A DNA stretch of 64,000 nucleotides from Budorcas taxicolor (Eukaryota; Chordata; Mammalia; Artiodactyla; Bovidae), in assembly GCF_023091745.1 (NCBI RefSeq), contig NC_068934.1:17996434-18060433 (forward strand), written 5' to 3'. The translations under genes were made by a program, and so were the position numbers. Below, piece after piece: positions 1 to 11,500 of this stretch. The notes below the pieces were generated by a model. The model was not told the DNA's origin and did no database searches. It saw only the letters and a program-made list of their open reading frames with translations. Within the stretch, counting starts at the first letter, position 1; every line of letters begins with the position of its first letter.

Positions 1-807
1 AATGACTAAAGACATGTATAGCATTTAGCTTTGCTTTTCAGCCATTTATTCCCAACCCAGGAAAGCCACAGTGGAATGTAGTTGGTCAATTGATGAGACC
101 CTCCTCCCATGTGGTGGATGGAAGGGCTCCAAAGGCAAGAGTGAGCCAATAGATAAAGTTCAGTATTATTCTATGTAGTTTTGGAACTCTTCGTAAGGCA
201 CTTCTCCACATCCAGCTCATTTGGGAAGATTGTCTGACAGCATACCCTTCCCTTGGACAGCATCCAACTTCGTGCACGTGCAGCCCTGCTATAGAGCACA
301 AGAAAATTCTCGCTCTTTGCAGAGCTCCTTAAGAGAGAATTTCTGGTGTGACAGCTAAAGAACAGCATGGCTTTAACGCATAAGAATAAACAAAGGAAAA
401 TAAATCACATTATACAGTGTCATCCCATTATTGTTTAAAGAGGTGCATTTTCATATACTGTCATAAGCTTTCTCACACAGCTCCCATGTGGCTTTTCAGT
501 AATGCTTGAACTATACAAACAGAAAATTTGTTCAGGTGTAGAAGTATTTTCCCCCATTTGTCTTCAGCTATTGGTCAGTGGACCTGCTTCAATTCTGAAA
601 GTTTTATGGATTTCTGGCCACTAGGTGGTGGTATTGGCAGTCCATTAACAAGTGGGCTTTTCCTAATTCATGCATTTCACTTTTTTTTTTTAAACACATT
701 TGTTTATTATCTGAAGTTTTTACAGATAAACTATTTTTACATGAGAGAATAAACTATAAAACTCTGAAATCAAAGAATCAGCAAAGTAAAATTTAAAAAA
801 CATTTTG
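1..807. other. Unique intron sequence upstream of the first exon
   Basis: I see no recognisable exon, repeat or RNA here apart from a short T run near 681-690. The open frames at 86-368 and 528-752 have no family resemblance and overlap on opposite strands. By position it is NARS2 intron, assuming the previous exon lies left of the window. Confidence 0.5.
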
Positions 808-966
808 TGCTGTGTTTAGTCGCTCAGTTGTGTCTGATCTTTGTGACCCCATGGACTGTAGGTTGTCGGGCTCCTCTGTCCATGGGATTCTCCAGGCAAG
901 AATACTGGAGTGGGTTGCCATGCCCTCCTCCAGGGAATCTTCCCAACCCAGGGATCTTTTAGGTGG
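808..966 (-). repeat. Bov-tA SINE, truncated
   Basis: Reads on the reverse strand as the Bov-A body (gtcgctcagttgtgtctga, then gtgaccccatggactgta and ccaggcaagaatactggagt). It stops at cccagggatct, so most of the tRNA-Glu-derived head is missing. Confidence 0.9.
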
Positions 967-2567
967 TTAAAAATAATGGATTTTTGCAGTGTTAGACATG
1001 TTTATAAAGATAGGCACTTTTGAATCTTAAAAATTCACTTTTTAATTGTAATTGTAAGGCCCTAGAAAACATAATCTTGATATTCCCCTTAAAGATGTTA
1101 CCCACTTGTGTATGAGTGTTATAGGACATACTAAATTATAGTTGTATATTATTCTGTACTGGGTGCTGTTTCTATGTTTGTTACTTTAGGCTCCTGAAAA
1201 GATGTTAATACGTTTGCCCTTTCTTGGTGAGTTGAGTTTCTTCCTCTGAGTATCAGATTGTTTCCTTCTCAGCATGGCAGTGCCTCAAAGCCTGTCACAG
1301 TGGGGAGTGTTCTTTGACGCTGGGTTAAATGACCCTGGACTGCTGTGTCTCTGAGTTCCCGCAACTGCTTTTTATGGGGGTGTTTTTGGGTTTTGTTTTG
1401 TTGGTTGGTCTCCTCCTGCTGTCACTGTTTGCCAGTGGTGCGCCTGCGGCCAGCAATTGCTGTCCTGTTTCTTTTCTGTTGAGTCTGATTAAATAATGAT
1501 ACTTGTTTTTTGTGTGTTAAAAACAGTCCATGAGTCTTTGACTAATACATATGGGCCTTAGTACACAAATTTTTAATTTTCAAGTACTCATTGTTTTATC
1601 ATATCTGATTGTAGAAATATGTATCTGTCCAAATACTTAGATATTTAGAGGTGGTGGGTGAGATCTAAATAACTGGGCCACTATTTTTGCCCCCTTCTCT
1701 GGCATTTGTATCTCTCGTTAGGAACCCCTTTGCTATGGGATGGGATAAGTACTTGATATCGGAACCCCATTGGAGGCAGCCGCTGACAGTACCCTTGCTA
1801 TTTATTTTCCTACTTTGCTGTTCACTTTCTCATTTTTGGACTTTGTTCTCACCTTTGTTATTCCTTTGTACCTTCTTTATAACTTTTGGTGGTAATGTTA
1901 TAGTCTTAGATATGATAGGCCTTGCTAGCACTGTTTAGACTTAAAAAGCTGGTGACGCCTTTTGGGAGGTTTAGCATTATTTGAGTAATTTTTATTTTTT
2001 TAAATCCCATCCAGTTATTTCCATACGATTTACAGCATTGTTTCTTGAAGCAGTTGACCAGTTCTAACTCTGGCAATTACATTCAGCCGTTAAATTTTCT
2101 CCTCCCTTTCCCCTCCCTCTCGCCACCCTCATTTCCTTTGGATTTTTCACTTCCTTTCTTTGTTTACTGCACTCATGCTCATAGTTGCCTGCATTCATGT
2201 GGAATAAATGATTCATGTCCATAATTCTTGGCTCCTGGGAGATAAAAGTTTAATGCAGTCATGTTATTGATTCTGTTTCATTTGTTCTCTGTAATGTGCT
2301 CTCTGCAGCACTTCTCCGAATGTTGTTCTCAGATTAAGTACATATTTGAATACTTCCTAAAACTCCTAATTTATAGCTTGAAAATGTAATCATTCTACCT
2401 CATAAGGCAAGTACTTGGCTGGATGCTTTGTATCCTAGCCACAATACTTGAATTCAGTCTTATTAGGAAGGAAGGGGCAAATATGGGAGGCCCCTGGTAG
2501 TGCACTGACATATTTTACATTCCGCCCGTGACCGGCAGAATGTAGCAGAGATTAGACATGTATATGA
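967..2567. other. Unique or unrecognised intron sequence
   Basis: About 1.6 kb of AT-rich intron with short T/G runs near 1375-1410. I recognise no repeat family or exon. The 83-aa frame at 1687-1938 is hydrophobic by chance base composition and has no family resemblance. Confidence 0.45.
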
Positions 2568-2776
2568 GTTTCCCCAGTGGCTTGGCTATAAAGAATCTGT
2601 GTGCAGTGCAGGAGATGCCGGTTTGACCTCTGCGTCAGGAAGATTCCCTGGAGGAGGGCGTGGCAACCCACTCCAGTATTCTTGCTGGGAAAATTCCATG
2701 GACAGATGAGCCTGGAGGGCTACAGTCTAAGGGATTGCAAGGAGTTGGACACGACTGAAGTGACTGAGCACACAGA
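2568..2776 (+). repeat. Bov-tA SINE
   Basis: Shows the tRNA-Glu-derived head (ttccccagtggcttggc, a degraded B-box-like gccggtttgacctctg) followed by the Bov-A body (ggcaacccactccagtattc) and the 3' end (gacacgactgaagtgactga). Divergence suggests an older copy. Confidence 0.92.
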
Positions 2777-3354
2777 TGTTTATATATATGAATTTATTAT
2801 GTTGGTTTCAAGAGCAAAATGTGTCTGTTAAACACATATTCTTCTGCCTTTGCAACATAAATTCACTATAGCTGCTCCCACCCCTACCTTGCAACATTTA
2901 TGCTGATTGTAACCTTTTACCTACATCCATAGTCAAAATGAAAGTACAACTTTGAAGTTGCTGGGTTATTTCAATTTTACTAGTAACAGCTTTTGTGGTT
3001 CACTAATGGAGATAGTCTCAGACTTCAGAGTGGAAGACTCGCTTGGGTGCTTTAAGGTTTGCTGCTCAGAATCTTCCTGCCGCCGCCACGTGCAGTGCAC
3101 TGTGCTAGCAGTTTAGTTGTAGACTTCCTAAATAATATTTCTGCCTGTCTTGCTCTTTGTTTCTTCAGTCCCTGGTTCCCAATTTTTTTTCCTTTTTATA
3201 GTTGTTACAATTTCTTATCCCAAAATAATTGAACTTAATATTGATCACTTTGTATTCCCTTAGTAATGTGGGCAACATCATGGTGCATTAGCCTGAGTGA
3301 GTGAGTGTGTGGTAAATCACTACCAGTATGCTGGAGAAGCGAGAAGAAATGGCA

Positions 3355-3500
3355 CCAAAGAGACAGCCTGAGCACCCAGGTTCCAGTTGTAGCTCTGACA
3401 CTGACTAGTTGTGTGACTTTGGCCTCTCATTAAATTTCTCTGGGCCTCAGTTCCTTATCTTGGAAGTGAGGAGGTTGGACTAGATATTGTCTAAGTTAGT
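3355..3500 (+). repeat. MIR SINE fragment
   Basis: Contains the MIR core: agctctgacactgactagtt, gtgtgactttggcctctca and ctgggcctcagttcctta. This is an ancient pan-mammalian SINE about 200 bases before the NARS2 exon acceptor. Confidence 0.8.
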
Positions 3501-3695
3501 TTGGATTTATTAATAATATTTTTTGGGCATAATAAACATTCCATTTGATATTTCAGTAGTTTTAGTTGTGTGATTAAGGAGAAATTTGATGTGACATTCT
3601 CTTAGTGCTATTTTAATCATATAAAAAGGTGTATATTCTTGGAACTGTTTCACAGACAGATGTACTGAGACAAGTGGTTTCTCTCTTTCTTCCAG

Positions 3696-3776
3696 GACAG
3701 TGGCTTTGTGCATATTCATACTCCAGTAATCACATCCAATGACTGTGAGGGGGCTGGAGAACTGTTTCAAGTTGAA
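3696..3776 (+). CDS. NARS2: NARS2 internal exon (mitochondrial asparaginyl-tRNA synthetase), motif 1 segment
   Basis: NARS2 charges mitochondrial tRNA-Asn with asparagine in the matrix. This 81-nt exon reads as 27 codons without a stop, beginning DSGFVHIHTPVIT and ending GAGELFQVE. The GF-x4-TP pattern is motif 1 of class II synthetases (dimer interface, invariant Pro), and the text matches the vertebrate NARS2 protein as I remember it. The acceptor is a strong pyrimidine tract followed by cag at 3693-3695, and the donor is GAA|gtaagt, a perfect consensus. Both boundaries fall between codons (phase 0). From recalled human numbering it covers roughly residues 172-198, probably exon 5; I could not verify the exon number. 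It joins in frame to the exon at 47407. There is no start Met because the exon is internal. Confidence 0.93.
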
Positions 3777-3994
3777 GTAAGTTGTGCATCCCACTTTGGA
3801 GGATATATTGCTTGCTAATATTTTTCATTTGAGAGTTGATTTAAATTTAATGAGAGTTATATGGATAGACCATGACCAGAACCTGAAGGTTTATTGATAA
3901 TAATCCTTAAAAAAACATACATAGGAAATTCATACTTCTTTAATTTTCTGTGCAACCAGCTATATTACTTACATTATGACTTAAAGAAGTTAAT

Positions 3995-5415
3995 TTTTAT
4001 TTATTTTTTTAATGGAAGGATAATTGCTTTATAGAACTTTGTTGTTTTCTGTCAAACCTCAGTGTAAATCAGCCATAGGTATACATATGTCCCCTCCCTC
4101 TTGAGCTTCCCTCCCGTTTCCTTTCCCATCCCACCCCTGTAGGTTGATACAGAGCCCGTTTGAGTTCCCTGAGACCTACAGCACATTCCCATTGACTGTC
4201 TGTCTTACATACAGTAATGTCAGTTTCCATGTTACTCTCTCCATACGTCTCACCCTCTCCTCCCCTCTCCCTGTGTCCCTAAGTCTATTCTCTATGTCTT
4301 TTTCTCCATTGCTGCCCTCCAAATAAATTCCTTGGTACCGTCTTCTAGATTCCATATTTATGCATGCATTCACGTACAATATTTATCTTTCTTTTTCTGA
4401 CTTACTTCACCCTGTATAATCGCTCTAGATTCATCCACTTCATTAGAACTGATTCACTTTTTTTGGCTGAGTAATATTCCATTGTGTATATTTACCACAG
4501 CTTTATCCATTCATCGGTCGATGGACATCTAGGTTGCTTCCATGTTCTAGCTATTATAAATAGTGCTGCAGTGAACAATGGGATACATGTGTCTTTTTCT
4601 ATTTTGGTTTCCTTGGGGTATATGCCTAGGAGTGGGATTGCTCGCTCATATGGTGGTTTTATTCCTAGTTTTTAAGGAATCTCAATACCGTCTTCCGTAG
4701 TGGCTGTATCAATTTGCGTTCCCACCAACAGTGCAAGAGGGTTCCCTTTTCTCTACACCCTCCCCAACATTTATTGTTCGTAGACTTTTTGGTGATGGCC
4801 ATTCTGACCAGTGTGAAGTGGTACCTTCATTGTAGTTTTGATTTGCATTCTTCTAATAATGAGGGATGTTGAGCATCTTTTCATGTATGTGTTAGCCATG
4901 TGTATGTCTTTGGAGAAATGAATGTTTAGGTCTTTTTCCCATTTTTTGATTCAGTTGGTTGTTTTTCTGGTGTTGAGTTGTATGAGCTGCTTATCTATTT
5001 TGGAAGTTAATCCTTTGTCAGTTGTTTCAGTTACTATTACTGTCTCCCATTCTGAGGGCTGTCTTTTCACCTTGTTTATAGTTTCCTTTGCTGTGTAAAA
5101 ACTTTTAAGTTTAATTAGGTCCCACTTGTTTACTTTTGTTTTTATTTCCATTATTCTAGGAAGTGGGTCATAGAGGATCTTACTTTGATTTATGTCATTG
5201 AGTGTTCTGCCTAGGTTTTCCTCTAAAAGTTATATATTTTCTGGTCTTACATTTAGGTCTTTAATCCATTTTGAGTTTATCTTTGTGTATGGTGTTAGGA
5301 AGTGTTCTAATTTCATTCTTTTACATGTAGCTGTCCAGTTTTCTTCCCAGCACCACTTATTGAAGAGGTTGTCTTTGCCTCATTGTATATTCTTGCCTCC
5401 TTTGTGAAAGGAGTG
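3995..5415 (-). repeat. L1 LINE, 3' part, antisense
   Basis: Read on the reverse strand this is the L1 3' UTR and the end of ORF2. The + strand shows the usual antisense signatures: ggctgagtaatattccattg, then ggatacatgtgtctttt and cctaggagtgggattgc. The reverse-strand frame at 4951-5151 (KVNKWDLIKLKSFYTAKETI) is the ORF2 C-terminal region. It is interrupted by stops and truncated, so not active. Confidence 0.9.
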
Positions 5416-6077
5416 GAATTTTAATTTACTACTCTATTTGCCTTTTTGATAACTGTGAAGTGATAAGCTAGAGAAATTTGAAGAAATAAATGAAAATTCT
5501 AAGATATCTTTTATACAGATTCAAGCCCCAGTTAACATTTTTGGGTATAATTCTTATTTTAAGGGATAAACTAAAATAGAAAAGTATGCATGTGAATATT
5601 TTCTCTTTTCAGAGTCTTTAGAAAATGTATTTTTCAGAAAAATGATTTAGTCTCTATACCTCATGAAGGCTTTTATTTCAGTCCTTTGTTCAGCAATTAT
5701 TTTTTGAGCTCCTTCTATGGGCCAGGCATTGTTAGCCTGCACTTGTTGCAGGAAATTTAAAAGTTACCAGTTTTTCTTACTTGTAGGCACTTGAAAGCCT
5801 TTCACTTGCCAGTTAGACAGCCTGTTTAAAATCATTGGCCAGTTAGTATAACAGCATACAAAGAGAAATATATGTTGTTGACTGGTGCTTTTTGTATTTA
5901 TTCACTGATTTCTATGTCTCTGAGGGAAGTCAAAATTCTTTATACATTTGGGTGATTCCATCAAATGACAGGACCTGTATAAAACTACTGTCTGTGGTTC
6001 AGTATGTTCTGACTCTTGGTAATGATGCTTTCTCTTCATGTAATCGAACAGTGTATTCACTACAAGAAGTTGTCCTG
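5416..6077. other. Unique intron with a small old-repeat trace
   Basis: Mostly unassigned. Around 5700-5745 the text ttttgagctccttctatggg followed by ccaggcattgtt resembles an antisense MIR or L2 end. No exon seen. Confidence 0.4.
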
Positions 6078-6190
6078 ACATGAGGGGACATAGGTACACC
6101 TATGGCTGATTCATGCTGATGTTTGACAGAAAACAACAAAATTGTGTAAAGCATTTATCCTTCAATTAAAAAATAAATAAAATTTTTAAA
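6078..6190 (+). repeat. Ruminant L1 3' end with A-rich tail
   Basis: The text ggtacacctatggctgattc followed by gctgatgtttgacagaaaac and ttatccttcaattaaaaaat is the bovine-type L1 3' UTR running into an A-rich tail. Heavily 5'-truncated insertion. Confidence 0.85.
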
Positions 6191-6419
6191 AGGAGTTTTT
6201 ACAAGTATGAAGGGAATTATTAGGCCCAAATTAAATAAAAAATATTTGAGTAGCAAACTTAAATAAGATAAATTTGGAGCTAAGTGCTTTACTACCAGAG
6301 AAATCCTCCAGGCAAGTCTAAATGATTAGAACATGTGTGTTTTGGACTCTAACCAACACAAGGCAAGTATAAATATATAGAAAGGGAAAAATGAATTTCT
6401 GAAGCTTAATAAATGAGAG

Positions 6420-6628
6420 GGCTTCCCTGGTGGCTCAGTGGTAAAGAATCCACTTGCCAGTGTAGGAGACTCACATTTGATCCTGGGTCAGGAAGATTCT
6501 CTGGGGAAGGAAATGGCAACCCACTCCAGTATCCTTGCCTGGGAAATCCCATGGACAGAGGACCCTGGCGTGCTACAGTCCATGGGCTCACAGAGAGTCA
6601 GACACAACCGAGTGACTAAACAACAGTA
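6420..6628 (+). repeat. Bov-tA SINE, near full length
   Basis: Starts gcttccctggtggctcagtg (tRNA-Glu-derived head), passes through ggcaacccactccagtatcc and ends gtcagacacaaccgagtgac. Frames on both strands here are SINE artefacts. Confidence 0.95.
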
Positions 6629-6814
6629 AAACAAATAAGTGTTCTATGTGCATAGTTCTTCAGGGCCATGCTGAGGAATTTTAGATAGTGGAATTAGCTT
6701 TGTTTATTCAGAGTGTGAGAAGGAGATGATATAAAGATGTTGTCACACTTCTGGTTGGTAAAGCAGGTGAGTTTGCAGGATTTGATAGAGAAAGGAGTGC
6801 GCATTTCATTCATT

Positions 6815-7245
6815 TTTTTCCTAAAGAATTGTTATTTATTTTTGGCTGCACTGCGCCTGCATTGCTGTGTGGACTTCTATCCAGCTGGATCGAGCGGGGG
6901 CTGCTCTCCAGCTGGATCGGGCGGGGGCTGCTCTCCAGCTGGATCGGGCGGGGGCTGCCCTCCAGCTGGGTTGAGTGGGGGGCTGCTCTCCAGTGGCAGT
7001 GTGTGGGCTTGTGCAGTGGCTTCCCTTGGTGCAGAGCCTGGGCTCTAGAGCACTCAGGCTTCAGTAGTTGCAACATGTAGGCTCAGGAGTTGCACCTCGT
7101 GGGCTCTAGAGCATGGGCTTCGTAGTTGTGGCACACAGGCTCAGTTGTCCTTGGCATGTGGGAGCTGCCCGGACCAGGGTGTGAACCCATGTCCCTTGCA
7201 TTGGCAGGTAGGTTCTTAACCACTGGGCCACCAGAGAGGCTCTCT
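6815..7245 (-). repeat. CHR SINE, antisense, with internal tandem expansion
   Basis: Begins with tttatttttggctgcactgc and ends gggccaccagagaggct, which is the reverse complement of a tRNA-Glu-derived CHR head. The internal text ctcaggcttcagtagttg, then gagcatgggcttcgtagttg and ggcatgtgggagctgcccgg is typical of CHR. It contains the 27-bp tandem array listed separately. Confidence 0.8.
6881..6989 (+). repeat. 27-bp minisatellite inside the CHR SINE, four units
   Basis: Four head-to-tail units begin at 6881, 6908, 6935 and 6962. Each starts ccagctgg and contains a G-run followed by ggctgctct or ggctgccct. Units 1-3 are nearly identical; unit 4 is diverged and 28 bases long. Because 27 is divisible by three, all frames stay open and read as a 9-residue repeat, which explains the open frames on both strands. 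Confidence 0.92.
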
Positions 7246-7588
7246 TCGTTCACTCTTGATGCTGCTTATCCTACAACAGTCCCTGGTCGTACACTTTTTT
7301 CCTCTTTGTCTTAGAGCCCTAGTTGAGCACGATTACGTTTGATTCTCATGATTCTGCAGTGAGTGGTTTATCTCTGAGAAGATAAAAGAAATTAAAAGCA
7401 TGAATTAGAGATTCTGGCAAAATCTAAACATTGATAGGAAGTAAGGTGAAACTGCTTTATGTATATATTTGACGTTACAGTGTTACCAGTTTTAAGTGGT
7501 ATGTATGAAATCTAGAGGATAATTAGGATCATGAGAACTGACTTGATCAGAAACATCTTCAAAATAAGTATGTAAATTAACTGTACCG

Positions 7589-7592
<4 letters not shown>

Positions 7593-7628
<36 letters not shown>
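7593..7628 (+). repeat. (TG)n microsatellite
   Basis: About 18 TG units immediately next to the 3' side of an antisense Bov-tA. The repeat may have grown from the SINE tail. Confidence 0.95.
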
Positions 7629-7806
7629 GCTCATTTGTGTCCGACTTTTTGTGACCCCATGGTCTGTCCATGGAATTCTGTAGGTGAGAATACTGGGGTG
7701 GGTTGTCAGTCCCTTCTCCAGGGAATCTTCCTGACCCAGGGATCAAACCTGGGTCTCTTGCATGGCAGGCATATTCTTTACCATCTGCGCTTACCAGGGA
7801 AGCCCC
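7629..7806 (-). repeat. Bov-tA SINE
   Basis: Reverse-strand copy. The + strand shows gtgtccgactttttgtgacc, then cttctccagggaatcttcct and cttaccagggaagccc, which is the reverse complement of the tRNA-derived start. Slightly shortened in the middle. Confidence 0.92.
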
Positions 7807-8019
7807 CTCTACTGTACACTAGGGAGAGTATTTTAGGTAGGGGAACAGTGTGCGCAGAGTCAAGCAGTTGAAATAAGTGTGGGGGTTTTCACTGGGCTCT
7901 GGATGGAAGATTAGAAGATTTATATTGGTGAATCATAAAGAATAAAGGTAGGGTGTAGGATACTGTTCCATGGTTTTCAGTACAGTGGCAGAGCTATGCA
8001 GCCATCCTCACAGTTTTCT

Positions 8020-8970
8020 TTTAGAGCATTACATCACCCCGTATTGAAACTTACTACCTACCCATTAGCAGTCCCTTCTCGTTCCCACCCCAAGCTCTAG
8101 GTAACCACTCAACCACTCTGTATAGATTTGTCTCTTCTGGAGTATTTCATATAAATGCAGTCATACTACATATGGCCTTTTGTGTCTGGTTTTTTTCATT
8201 TAGCACAAAGTTGCATACATGTAGCATGCAACAGTACTTGATTCTTTTTTATACCTGACTAGTATTCTGTTGTCAGAGAAGGCAATGGCAACCCACTCCA
8301 GTACTCTTGCCTGGAAAATCCCACGGACGGAGGAGCCTGGTAGGCTGTAGTCCATGGGGTCGCTACTAGTCAGACACAACTGAGTGACTTCACTTTCACT
8401 TTTCACTTCCATGCATTGGAGAAAGAAATGGCAACCCACTCCAGTGTTCTTGCCTGGAGAATCCCAGGGACAGGGGAGCCTGGTGGGCTGTCGTCTATGG
8501 GGTCACACAGAGTCAGACACGACTGAAGCGACTTAGCAGCAGCAGCAGTATTCTGTTGTATAGATGTCTAGTGTTTTATATATCCATTTAGGCATTGATG
8601 GATATTTGAATTATTTCTACCTTTGGGCTATTATGACTAATGCTACTGTGAGCACTTGTGAAAACATTTGGATATTATTTCTCTTGGGTGGAATTGCTGG
8701 ATCACATGGTAGCTTTATGTTTAATATTTTGAGGGACCACCAAACCGTTTTCCAAAGTGACTGTGTCATTTTACATTCCCAGCAGCAGTGTATGAAGGTT
8801 CCAGTTTCTCCTGAGTATAGCCAACATTTATTATTGCTCTTCTTCTTGTTTTTTTATTACAGCAATACCAGACAGTGTGAAGTGGTATTTCACTGTGGAT
8901 TTTCTGTTTGCCTTTTTCTTTTGATAAGATACAATTTATATTTATATGTGATTCATATTTAAGCTTTTAA
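8020..8970 (-). repeat. Old L1 (L1M-type) 3' region, antisense, split by a BOV-A2
   Basis: Left piece 8020-8273 (gtctcttctggagtatttca, tggccttttgtgtctggttt) and right piece 8547-8970 (gtggaattgctggatcacat, gaccaccaaaccgttttcca) are contiguous parts of an antisense L1M 3' end. They are interrupted by the SINE at 8274-8546. The 132-aa frame at 8564-8962 is antisense L1 and not a gene. Confidence 0.8.
8274..8546 (+). repeat. BOV-A2 SINE with target-site duplication
   Basis: Two Bov-A monomers joined by cttcactttcacttttcact, ending in a gcagcagcag tail. It is flanked by the 13-bp direct repeat agtattctgttgt at 8261-8273 and 8547-8559, an intact target duplication. Confidence 0.96.
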
Positions 8971-9254
8971 TTACAGTTCTATGCCAAAATGTGGTAGCTG
9001 AATAATCGCATATTATGAAATTAAATTAGGCTGAGAAAATCTTGGAGTAATACATTACATAATAGGAACAGTATTCAGGTCTAGCATTTATACATTTAAA
9101 TACTTTTAAAAGTGAAGAATAAATTGAAAGTCTATTAAATGGAACCTGTGAAGTGTGTAGTTTTATATCTGAATCTTATACTGTGGGAACTCTCATACTG
9201 TGTACTGAAGTTTGGCATTAGATTGTTTTGCTTTTATTGTTATTGTGGGTATTT

Positions 9255-10095
9255 ACGTAATATAAACTACATTACTGTAACCATTTTTAATGAACTGTTC
9301 ATACCATATAGTCACAGTGTTGTACAACCATCACTGCTATATAGTTCCAGAATTTTTCAGCACCCCAACAGAAGCTCTGTAGCCAAAATTCCTCATTCCC
9401 TTTTACCTCCAGTTTCTAGTAATCTCACATCTACTTCTTGTCTCTGTGGATTTCTGGATATTTCATATAAATGGAATCATACAGTGCATGGCCTTTTGTG
9501 TCTGCCTTCAGTTAACTTGTATCAGAATTTTATTTTTTTATTGCTGAATAATATTCCATTGTATGGATATATCACATTTTGTTTAACCATTCATTCATTG
9601 ATGTTCATTGGGTTGTTTCCACCTTTGGTTTTTGCAGATATTAATACTGTGAACAGTCATGTTAACATTTTTGTTTGAACACCTGTTTTCAGTTCTTTTG
9701 AATATATTTCTAGGAGTGGGATTGCTGGGTCACATGTTTATGCTCTGTGTCTAACTTACTGAGGAACTACCAAAGTATTTCCTGCAGTGGTTGCAGCATG
9801 TTATATTCCCAGCAGTGATATCTGAGAATTCCACTTTTACTGTATTCTCACCAGTGCTGATTATTTTCAGTTTGATTATAGCCATCCAGATGGATGGGAA
9901 GTGGTTATCTTGTTGCTTCCATCTGCCATTCCCTAATGTCTAAGGATGTTGAAGATCATTTTGTGGCTGTTGACCATTTGTATATCTTCTTTTGAGAAAT
10001 ATCTGTTTCAGTCCTTTGCCCAGTTTTTAATTGCCTGATCTGTCTTTTTGTTGTTGAGTTATAGGAATTCTTTATTCTAGATACAAATCTATCTT
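9255..10095 (-). repeat. Old L1 (L1M-type) fragment, antisense
   Basis: The + strand carries tttctggatatttcatataa, then aataatattccattgtatgg, ctaggagtgggattgctggg and cctaatgtctaaggatgttg: antisense L1 3' UTR and ORF2 end. The 179-aa frame at 9139-9678 is produced by this and has no synthetase or other host motif. Confidence 0.82.
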
Positions 10096-11330
10096 TTCCC
10101 CACCCCCCGCAGTGTGAAGTCTTCAGTGTTGCCCCTCAGTGGGTACAGCCTGGGGTATGCCCACTACCATCCAGGGATAACATTGATTCTGGCAGGACTC
10201 TTTTTGGCTATTTCTTTCCCAGACCGTACTCAGCTCTTAAACTCCACTAATTACACCTGCTTGCTCTTTTGTTTTCGACAGTGTTCACGGACATAGGTTG
10301 CTTCACAGACTATTGCAGTCAAATTCAGGCAACTTTAAAGATATGCTTCCTAAGGTCAGTTTTTGAAATTTATTCTGACCCCCAAAAGATCTCTTCCTAC
10401 CTGTCTGTTTCCATTTCTTTCTGCAAACTAGCAGATCTACAGTTTATTCAGCCTTTATCTCCAGTGAATATCAGTTTCTTCCCAGTGGCCTATCACTGCA
10501 ACCACAGTTTTTAAGAGAACCCTTAGGTTGGAGCTTAACTACACCCTGTTGCTAATGAAGTCGGTTCCTTTGGAGAGAGACTTGGAAGTCTGGTTTATGA
10601 TTTCTTCTAGCCCTGGTGACTCTGTGAATCAGGCTCTAGGGCTGAGGGCAGGAATAATGGACACTTCTCTGAAAGTGACATTACAGTTTAGGAGCTGAGT
10701 GCTCAGTTGAGTGGTGGCTACAGCCCCAGGCCTCGTTGGTTTGAGATGGGGCAAGAGAATCTGGGTCTAGTGTTCTTAGCAGTTCCTCACCAAAGGTAAA
10801 GCCTCCATTCCAGGAGCAGGGACTGGGCAGAAGAAGGGAGCTGCTACCTCTCGGCCACACTCACACTCTGTGTAGCTTCAGCATTGAGTAACTATGGGCA
10901 AGATGAGAAATGCCGGCATGCTATGGTGCTCATCCTGCTGAAATAGTTCTCTGCCTAAGAGCCAGGGTTTAGAAGAACCCTGTGTCCTTGGCATCAGTCT
11001 GGAGTGGAGATTCTGTCCTGCTTAGCTGTGATGGGGAACGGTGGGAGCAAGATTGTCGTTTATAGACACCACTGAAGTTCCTTGTCCTTACCAAGTTCTA
11101 GTAGATTTTCTTGAATTCCATGTTTCTTCATTTGCCATTAGCACTTAGGACCACTTTAAGGGACTTTAGAAGGCTGGAATGGGGGTAGGTTTTTGTTGTT
11201 GTTGTTGTTTTTTATTTTAAAACTTTCACCGATTTCACTGAGGAGTGGGTCTGTGAAACTCCCTACACTGTCATGCCAGAAGAAGAAAAAGCCAGTCGTT
11301 TTTGGACTACTTTTTACTGCCACGGTTCTC
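10096..11330. other. Unassigned 1.2-kb block, more GC-rich than its surroundings
   Basis: It begins abruptly where the L1 at 9255-10095 ends and does not continue as L1. It has no splice-flanked exon, no long frame (60 and 81 aa at most) and none of the SINE or LINE signatures seen elsewhere. It could be an old retropseudogene UTR, an unfamiliar LINE or LTR portion, or unique sequence. I cannot name it. Confidence 0.35.
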
Positions 11331-11362
11331 AACGTCCTACTTATAAAATGTGAATAACACTA

Positions 11363-11500
11363 TGCGTGCTCTCATGCTCAGTTATGTCTGAATTTTTGCG
11401 ACCCTATAATCTGTAGCCCACCCAGCTCCTCTGCCCATGGAATTTTCCAGGCAAGAATACTGCATTGGCAGGCAGATTCTTTACCACTGCACCATATGAA
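11363..11500 (-). repeat. Bov-tA SINE with internal deletion
   Basis: The + strand reads gtgctctcatgctcagttat, then ttttccaggcaagaatactg joined directly to cattggcaggcagattcttt. The gttgccat...cccaggg section is missing. Confidence 0.85.

Noticed and set aside
1..3695. Search for the preceding NARS2 exon
   Set aside because: No in-frame segment with acceptor and donor resembling the upstream synthetase text was seen.
6420..6628. Possible tRNA genes from the tRNA-like heads of Bov-tA and CHR elements
   Set aside because: They are tRNA-derived SINE heads attached to Bov-A or CHR bodies, lack an intact cloverleaf and recur many times.
6737..7080. Overlapping frames with Gly/Ser-rich 9-residue repeats on both strands
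   Set aside because: Explained by a 27-bp minisatellite inside a CHR SINE.
9139..9678. 179-aa frame on the + strand
   Set aside because: It overlaps an antisense L1M; its composition is that of reversed LINE sequence and it has no domain or splice support.
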